Below the pieces are notes generated by a model that saw only the letters and a list, made by a program, of their open reading frames with translations, did no database searches and was not told the origin of the DNA. From Heterocephalus glaber (taxonomy: Eukaryota > Chordata > Mammalia > Rodentia > Bathyergidae): a stretch of DNA of 64,000 nucleotides. This document shows positions 56,966 to 64,000 of this stretch, piece by piece. The DNA lies in NCBI RefSeq assembly GCF_000247695.1, contig NW_004624865.1, forward strand, positions 3,344,691-3,408,690. Direction: 5' to 3'. The position numbers and the translations under genes were made by a program. Positions within the stretch are counted from its first letter, which is position 1. Each line of letters begins with the position of its first letter.

Positions 56966-57043
56966 TTTTGGTACCGGGGATCAAATTCAGGTCCTTGTGC
57001 TTGCGCAGCAGGCGGTGAAACCACTGAGCTAAATCCCCAGCCC
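56966..57043 (-). mobile_element. ID-type SINE, tRNA-derived
   Basis: The minus strand begins 'gggctggggatttagctcag' and carries the B box ending at 'ggtacc', with the A-tail as a T-run on plus. Flanks 'cctttctttttc' and 'ccttttctttttc' look like a target duplication with one base difference. Confidence 0.92.
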
Positions 57044-57800
57044 ATCCTTTTCTTTTTCGTAAAAGATGTACTATGTAGCAGCGTGGCCCCATGGTGTGGT
57101 GCCCAGTGGTTCCAGGCCTTTGCTGTTCAGTGCAAAGAATTGGCTAGGACAATGGATCAACCTGAAAATTTAACTTTCATTAAAAGAAAACAAAAAGAAG
57201 ATAAAGAAGTGAGGAAGAAGTGAAGCACAAAAAGAAGTAAGAAAAGTGAAAGCATGCCCTGCACTGATGGGTCACTGGGAAGGGGAAGAAGACCTTGGCA
57301 ATGGGCCAACGGCTGCCATCTTTTCTGAAGTCAGATCCAGCCATCAGGAGCTTTGCAGTGCTGTGATTGGACAGGTCTCTGTGATTGACAGGTCATGCCC
57401 TATTGTCCAGCTTTCTTTCCTTCCCCTAACCTCCTACTTCAGTTGTACATTCAATTATAAATCCTTTGTGTTTTTCCTAGAGTCTGAAGATCCTTCCCAC
57501 ATAAATCAATCCACCACAAACACTTTTCATATTTTTAGCACCTCATATTATAGGGAATAAATCAAAGCCTTTCCTTGAGCATTAAAGAGATGTGAAGATT
57601 TGAACAAAATTAGAGGAAGTAGATAAAGAGAAAAGCAAAAGAAAAGGAAGATAAAGAAGCCAGGCATTCAGAGAGACCAAGTGACAAAAATGATAGGGAA
57701 GCAGTAAAGCGAGCCAGAAAAGAAAAAACAAAGCAAGAAAGAAAAAGATGCAGTGTACAAACTGAAAGAGACCTTCGCTATTTTCAAATTAAGCCTGTCT
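57044..57800. other. A-rich block with Lys/Glu-rich broken frames
   Basis: The plus strand contains two Lys/Glu-rich stretches (about 57165-57225 and 57600-57750) in interrupted frames. It might be a decayed retropseudogene or only A/G-rich DNA. I cannot name a parent gene. Confidence 0.3.
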
Positions 57801-57829
57801 TTTTCCCATAATAACAGTTACTTCATATC

Positions 57830-58095
57830 CTCCTGGAGTTGGCATGTTTCTCTTGGGAAGATAAATCCTCTCTGGCCAGCTCCCACGTTCGGCGGGGCAG
57901 GAAGCTGTCATCATTCTCTTATGCAATCCCGCGTCCGGCCAGTAATTGCCTATGTGACATGCTCACCTCCCACATTCCCCAGATTCATCTCCAGCAGCCA
58001 GCAGATTAGATTAGCGGGTATTTTCAGCCGGCCACCAGCACTCCTGGCTGGTGTGTCCCCTGACCACTCAGCAGGGGCCTCTGTCAGCTGACTCC
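57830..58095. promoter_or_regulatory. Candidate conserved non-coding element
   Basis: Single-copy and CpG-enriched relative to its surroundings. It contains TTATGCAAT (57919-57927), TAATTG (57943-57948) and GATTAGATTAG (58004-58014), which resemble C/EBP or POU and homeodomain sites. Function is inferred, not shown. Confidence 0.3.
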
Positions 58096-58289
58096 GTTCT
58101 GGTCTGTCTGACCTTTCAAGAGGCCCCTCTCTAGGGAAGCAAGGACAGAACTTCAGAGAAAATCAGTTTTATTTTAAGTCCCTATTACCAAAAAGGTTGT
58201 GTGATAAAGCTTTATGACCACGAGGCCACCAAGAACAGCAAGAAAGGCCAGGTGACCAAGTCCGTACTGTCAAGTCAGAACACAGAGGT

Positions 58290-58455
58290 GGAGCTTGGCA
58301 TGGTGCCACAGACCTGCAAGCCCAGCACTCTGGGAAGCTGAGGCAGGAAGATCACAAGTTTAAGCCCAGCCAGGGCCATCTAGTGATTTAGTGAGACCCT
58401 GATCTCAAAATAAAAAATAAAAACGTCTGGGAGTGTAGTTCAGTGCTAAGGCCAC
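58290..58455 (+). mobile_element. B1-dID dimeric SINE
   Basis: 'gagcttggcatggtgccaca', 'gcccagcactctgggaagct', 'gaggcaggaagatcacaagt', then 'tctgggagtgtagttcagtg'. The ID half is truncated after the A box. Confidence 0.9.
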
Positions 58456-58500
58456 ATATGCCAGTCAATAAGCGCTACTTACATTTCTTGGATATTTGTC

Positions 58501-58571
58501 AAGAAAGGAAAAAGGGAAGAAAGGGCAGAGTGGGGAAGAAGGAAGGAAGAAAAGACAGAAGGAAGGAAGGG
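58501..58571. repeat. GGAA/GAAA-rich microsatellite
   Basis: Interrupted GGAA units on the plus strand. Confidence 0.88.
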
Positions 58572-58684
58572 CAGTCGATGCTAGCAGCGAGTGAGCCTCT
58601 GCACTCAGCTTCCCGCTCTTTGACCTCCTAAGTAGCCGGATCTCCTCTCCAAATTGCTCTCTCCTCTTTTCTCCTCCTCCATGC

Positions 58685-58875
58685 TTTCACTCAAGGGCTC
58701 CCCATGCCTGGAATCCTCTCCACCCTCATCCTCACTTCTTCAAATCTCATCTTCCAAGAACTAGAACGGTTGCTTCTTCCTGGAAGCCTTTCTTGACTGC
58801 ACTCAGTTGCATCATGAGCACTTCCAATAATTCTACTTTTCTACTTATTTCATGATTGAATCACCTCTTCCCAGG
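58685..58875 (+). mobile_element. L2 fragment
   Basis: 'ccatgcctggaatcctctcc', 'tcttcaaatctcatcttcca' and 'ttcttcctggaagcctttct' are the well-known plus-strand L2 3' region, followed by 'ctacttatttcatgattgaa'. Confidence 0.72.
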
Positions 58876-59735
58876 GCATTCTTTTTTGAATCCCACAGAT
58901 CAGTGTTCCTAGAATGACTTGTAATTTTTAGCTTTACGACCCAGAGGTCCTTGTTTAGCAGACGTTCCTAGACTCTGGACCTCATATATGCCAAGTGCTC
59001 CAGATGTGTGCCTAGGGAATATAGATGTTGCCATCAGTCTAACCAAAGTTAATATCTGCACCAGACACAGCATCCCAAGATGCATCTCTGGCAGAAATGG
59101 AGAGTTCTGAATTCTACCTGAACTTTAGGTTCTGTCGCCTAGTGCTATCCTTGCCTCAACCTCAGCCTTAGGGAGTAGCATTTCTGCCATAGCCCCATTC
59201 CTCAGCGTGCTCCTGCTCTAATAAATCAGCCACCACCTGGATGACTCCACACACCAGAAACGCCTTGCCTCACAGTCCCACAGTGGAAGTCATGGTGTCT
59301 GTGGGGCCCTGACCCCTCTGAACTGCAGAGGGGAAACTTCCTTGCCTCTGCTGGGGTGTGGCTGGTGAGTGCTCCTGGCTCTGTGGCCACATCTCTCTGA
59401 CGCCCTGTGTCCACACAGAGTTGCCTCACCTAGGTGTCCCTCTGCCTCTTCACCACTTCCTCCCGACTGACCTCATGCATGCTAATTACACTAAAACAAG
59501 TCTGTTTCCAACAAAGCTCCCCATCTGATGCACTGAGAGTTAGCGTTCAGCATATCACCTTGGGGGACACAGTGCAATGCATAGCACACTGTTGTACAGC
59601 AAACCCAAGGTCAGGAGGTAAAGAAATGAACAACAGAAAGTTGAGAAATGAAGAGAAGGCTGAACAGTCTCAGTAGCACCAAGGAATGACAATGAATAGT
59701 TCTTAAAACTCATTTTTAAAAAGCATTGTGTTTCT
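58876..59735. other. Single-copy non-coding DNA
   Basis: Nothing recognised. Confidence 0.5.
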
Positions 59736-59739
59736 TTAA

Positions 59740-60110
59740 TACAAAAGAGTGATATTTATTTTGGGGACTGGTACATGTATATAACATATTTTTATCATTT
59801 TCAATCCCTCTACCCCTCCCTGTTCTCTGCCTCCCTCCTGATCTCCTTCCCCATCTCCAAGAGTCTATCTTCTAGTTCCTTATCATCTCTCCTTTGTTTC
59901 TCGTATGATAAACGTGATGTTTAAATCTGAGTCTGGTTTATTTGGCTTGACATGACAGTCTGCAGTTCCATCCATTTTTTTCAAATGATGTGATTTTGTT
60001 CTTCTTTATGGTCGAGTAATACTGCAGTGTGTATATATGCATCCCACATTTTCTTTACCCAGTCATCTATTAACAGGGATGAAGTGTGTTTTTGATTGGC
60101 TTCCAGCTGA
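59740..60110 (-). mobile_element. L1 ORF2 3' end plus 3'-UTR
   Basis: 'atcattttcaatccctctac', a C/T-rich 3'-UTR, 'ttcatcc'-like 'gcagttccatccattttttt', 'tttatggtcgagtaatactg' and 'cacattttctttacccagtc' follow minus-strand L1. Confidence 0.85.
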
Positions 60111-61308
60111 GTTGTGAATCCTGATTCCAAAGCACAGAGTGGGGTATAAGTGGTGTGTCTCAGAATAGATGAAGATCTCTTGAGGGTCCCTTTGAGGCAC
60201 AGACTCTGACCCCAGGGCCCTGACAGTAGCAGGAATATACAAGTGAAGCCTCAGAGGGCCACAAAACAGGAAAGGCAAGGCGGGGACAGGAGAAGAAGAA
60301 ATGCCTATTAACCGTCTTTAGCCCTGAGGGAGACAGGAATTAAAGATTGTCTCTGCTCCATAATAAATTTGGAAAATTCAATGAACTCAACCTCTCTTTA
60401 AAATATAATTTAGTAATTACCCTGTCTTTAGGTTCTCACCTAACTTCATCCTGCAATTTGCAAATTAACTATTGGCCCAACTTGATCTATTGAAGGGGTA
60501 ATGGGCCTTAAAGAGAACCTGGGATCTGAAGCGGGGATGTGAGTCCTGACAATCAGGAATGACTCACATTCCTTACATCTTCAAAGGACTCTCCTCAGAC
60601 GCCCCAGTCAGGGACTCCATCCTCAGCTTTTTCAAGCGGAGCTTGGTGGTGAAGCCCAGGTGCCCCAGGGCTCCCGTGAGGCTACCAAGGTAGAAGGTCT
60701 TGAGGAGCAGAAGCTTCAGGTCGCTGCATTGTTTCTTAGGCACAGCTTGGTGAAGGGCCTCCTTGGGACATTGTCCTTCCTCTTGGAGGTCTTTCAGAAG
60801 TGCACCTTTAACCACTCTTTCAGATACCGAGAGGCAGCTCAGGGCTCAGCAGCACGGGTGTCACACTTGCATGTTCAGAGCAAGCAGGGACATCCAGTCT
60901 ATTCCAAAGGCAAGCCATTCCACGGACTAACTGGGTCATCGTCAAGGCGCTGCCTGGGTCTGGAGAGCTGAAGTTAGAGGGAGAGAACATTGGACAGGAT
61001 TCTTTTTCCTTCCCCTAATAAAGATCTGTGGGGCCAGGGTGGGAGGCATCCCTGGATGGAAAAGAGATTGCCCTAAACAGAAAAGCATAATTAGCAAATG
61101 AATCTAAAACCCACATGAATGGATATAGCGCCAAGGGACTGGCTTTCTGGTATCACAAGCATGTGTCAGTAAGACTAGGAGAACAACAGCAAGAAGAATT
61201 TACCATTTGTGCAGCAGCCACAAAGTTTCAGTTGTTTCCCAAACATTTTGCAGATACAACACCGAAACGGTGATACCGTACTTTCAGTTTTCACTTTTTC
61301 TTTTTTTC
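60111..61308. other. Single-copy non-coding DNA
   Basis: No gene identified. Opposed frames of 80 (minus) and 103 (plus) residues at 60.57-60.97 kb lack domains. An AATAAA lies at 61017 on the plus strand but no exon structure supports it. Confidence 0.45.
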
Positions 61309-61389
61309 TTTTTGGTACCAGGGATTGAACTCCAGACCTTGTGCTTGCACAGCAGGCAGCAGAACTACTGAACTAAATCCCCGGCCCTT
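61309..61389 (-). mobile_element. ID-type SINE, tRNA-derived
   Basis: The minus strand begins 'gggccggggatttagttcag' and ends at 'ggtacc' plus an A-tail. 'ttcactt' occurs on both flanks and may be part of the target duplication. Confidence 0.92.
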
Positions 61390-62327
61390 CACTTGTCTTA
61401 ATAATGAGCACACTGGAGTTCTGACCCAAGATATTTCCACCAGTGCCACACTTCCCTAAAGTCACACTTTGTACAATGGCCGAGCTGGGACATGAACCGG
61501 GAGCCCTGTAGATCTAGAATACCCTTCCTACAGACCAAGTTGTCAGAACATAGTCATTGAAAATTACAAGGCTCGACTGGTGGCCGGGCACTGGTGCCAG
61601 GCCATTTCCAGCAGTGTGACCGGAGGTACACATGCCCACCTGCTTCCAGCACTCCATACTGTGGCAGCTCCTGACACCTTGCAAAGTCTTTCAAGATGCA
61701 GGACACTTCCCTGCTATCAGTCAGCAGCTGGAGGCCCCTTTCAACTAGGGACGCAAGATCTGGAGCTGAAGTGTATATAAAAATCATGCTTAACACATGG
61801 GCTTTGTGCTCCTACAGCTATTTCTACCTTCAAAGTGCTTCATGAACATTAATTAATTAATCTTGATATAAATTGTGCCAAGGCCCAGAGGGCTTGAACT
61901 GCTCAGATCTAGGTTGGTGTCTAGGGATGGTAATTTTGTCAACATGCTGAGCTTCCTTTCACTGGGGCACATGGGTGGAGGGCACCAGCAAAGTGACACA
62001 ATTCCTGCTGCAGGAAGTACCCAAAGCCTGGTCCCAAGGGCTGAATCTGCACTTAGGTTACAAGGAAGAGGAAAGCAGATCTAATATAATAAAGTTATAT
62101 ATTGGTTGCTGGCAAATACCATGTTTTGTAATAAAAACATAAAGCTGTATACGAATTTATTTATTCAAATAGATCATAGTCATGTTCCATGGCATAAAGA
62201 AGTAGATTCAAAGGTGAGAAAGTGACTTATTCAAATACATTCACATACATAATAGAGCCCAATTATTTAATTTCTCCAAAAATTTGTTTTACCCAGTCAA
62301 ATAACTGAAATAACAAAAATGGATTAG
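61390..62327. other. Single-copy non-coding DNA
   Basis: Nothing recognised. Confidence 0.5.
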
Positions 62328-62685
62328 TGAGCTTTCTCATCACTGGGACCTAATACTCAACACACATAGTTTAAAGGAGGAGAGTTTTAATTTGGCTTAT
62401 GGTTTCAGGGTATTCAGTCCATGACCAACTGGCTCCAAGGCCAGGAACATCATGGTGGAAGAGCTTGCCAGACAAAAGATGCTTAGTTCATAGGGGAGGA
62501 AAGCAGAGCGGAGGAGTAACTCCAGAGAGGAAGGCAGCAGGGACCTGATGTGAACCCTAAGGTCACCCCTCTATGCCCCACCCATTCACACCCAGGACTG
62601 TGCTCCACCAGTCCACAGAATGAATCCCAAAGCAAATCAAGTCTACACAGTCAAGCTTAAGCACCACATAATGTAGAAATGACTG
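62328..62685 (-). mobile_element. MaLR-type solo LTR (copy 8)
   Basis: 'gctttctcatcactgggacc', 'gagttttaatttggcttatg', 'cagtccatgaccaactggct', 'catggtggaagagcttgcc' and 'ggtcacccctctatgcccc' follow the family on the minus strand. Confidence 0.8.
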
Positions 62686-62764
62686 ATGCTAGAAGGTTCA
62701 GAGGCAAAGGGTAAAACTTCCTCTTGGTAGGTGAAGAAGACTTGCTTAGAGATCACCTATGTTT

Positions 62765-64000
62765 TGCACTTTTTTATTTTAACCATTATACTAAGGCATA
62801 ATTTACATAAATGAACTGCATATGAATGAAGGGTACAATTCCATATGTATTGACATGTGCACAATATCACAATCAAGATAATAAGTATATCTATCACTTC
62901 TGAAACCCTATCTGCCCCTATGGAAATCCTCTTTATTGCTTCACCCCCACTCCATTAGTAGATAATTATCGATTTGCTTCCTGTCACTGCAGATTAATTT
63001 GCATCTTTCTAGAATATAACATAAATGGAAACATAATAAATGTTTGTCTGTCTTCTTTCTGTATAGTTATTCTGAAATCCACCCATATTGTTGATCACTC
63101 CCTGTTACTGCTGAATAGTATTTCATTGCATAGATATACCACAATGTATGTGTATTCCGTCACCTCCTGATGGTCATTTAGGTTGTTTCCAGTTTTGTGC
63201 TATTACAAATAGGATTGTGATGAATATTCATGTACAAGTCTTTGTATCAACACATTTGCTTATTTTTTCTTGAGGAAATACCTAAAGTTGAAAATGATAG
63301 GGCATTTGCTAAAACAATGTTTAATTGTATTATATATATATACTTATAATATAATTATATTATATATAAACAAAGGGATTTATAAGCTGGTTGAAACATT
63401 GTACCTTCTCACCAGCTACGTAAGAAATTCCCATTATTTACATGTATACCAGCAGTAAGTATGGTCAGTCATTTAACTTTTATACATTCCTATATGTGCA
63501 TAGCAGTAGTTCAATTAGATTTCAATTTATGCTTTCCTAATAATTGTATCGCCAGCATTTCTAAAGTGCTTATTTATCACCCATACAATGCATTCCACCC
63601 ATAATGGTCAAACTGTTTAACTAGCTTTGAAAGTTAAGGTTTTTATCTTTTTGTTGTGCTGTTACTGTTAAGTTTCTTAGGTTTTTTTCTGTTATTGACA
63701 TTATATCAGGCTACATACCTCAGATATATGTTTTGCAGATATTTCTCCCAGCATGCAGTTTATCTTTTCATCACTTTAATAGTGTCTTCCCAAAAATGAG
63801 AGTTACTAATTCTGATGAAGTCTGTGTCTGTATTTTTTCTTTTATGGATCATGCCTTTGATATGTATCTAGGAAATACTTGGAATAACCCTGAATTTCTA
63901 GGTTTTATGTTATATTTCCTTCTAGAAACCTTATAGTTTCACATGAGGTCTCAACTTTGTATATAGTGTGAGGTACAGATCCACAAATATTTTTTCTACC
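62765..64000 (-). mobile_element. Old L1 (element 7), runs off the window
   Basis: Minus-strand L1 order: 'aaggcataatttacataaat', 'tgctgaatagtatttcattg', 'gtacaagtctttgtatcaac', 'tcttttatggatcatgcctt' and 'gtgtgaggtacagatccaca'. It is diverged and frameless. Confidence 0.8.
63328..63370. repeat. AT-rich microsatellite in L1
   Basis: TA units with interruptions, inside the old L1. Confidence 0.88.

Noticed and set aside
60573..61022. Terminal exon with AATAAA at 61017
   Set aside because: No domain in either strand's frame and no splice-site context that I could defend.
1..64000. CRISPR array, bacterial operon or phage-type system
   Set aside because: No regularly spaced direct repeats, no ribosome-binding-site spaced gene strings, and the repeat content is mammalian throughout.

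Overview
The window looks like non-coding nuclear DNA from a mammal, most likely a rodent. The main evidence is the short retroposons. There are about fourteen B1-type (7SL-derived) elements, most carrying an ID-like second half (B1-dID dimers), and four separate tRNA-derived ID-type elements. They sit with L1, L2, MIR, MER5/hAT, mariner and MaLR repeats. I see no B2 or B4 elements, which argues against mouse or rat. A hystricomorph or squirrel-related rodent fits better, but I cannot settle the species. An 846-base run of N marks a draft-assembly gap.

I found no convincing protein-coding gene, exon, tRNA, rRNA or CRISPR array. The longest open frames without N (262 and 239 residues) are compositional accidents or unrecognised. 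The window is best read as intergenic or deep intronic sequence.

Layout. 0-12 kb: B1-dID elements, MaLR LTRs, a mariner remnant inside a MaLR LTR, an L1 with a 5' inversion, and L1 3' ends. 12-18 kb: two old minus-strand L1 elements; the second (about 14.2-18.0 kb) is broken by a MaLR LTR, three L1 3'-UTR modules and an ID element. 18-31 kb: mostly single-copy DNA with a few MIR, MLT1-like and L1 pieces; conserved-element candidates lie at 19.6 and 20.2-20.8 kb. 31-35.8 kb: single-copy DNA, one B1-dID, one MaLR LTR and the gap. 36.6-38.7 kb: two copies of an internally palindromic mariner derivative, one invaded by a polypurine tract. 38.7-43.6 kb: single-copy DNA with a MER5A-like element. 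43.6-51.1 kb: the densest repeat nest, with L1 fragments in both orientations interrupted by MaLR LTRs, an ID element, an L1 3'-UTR, a 99-base orphan insert and a small DNA transposon. 52 kb: a candidate retroviral-type LTR. 53-62 kb: GC-richer single-copy DNA with G-quadruplex and conserved-element candidates. 62-64 kb: a MaLR LTR and an old L1 that runs off the end.

No genes act together here. The content is a record of successive transposition, readable from which element interrupts which. I did not find a new functional system. The best leads are the palindromic mariner family, the 99-base orphan retroinsert, and a few candidate regulatory segments.
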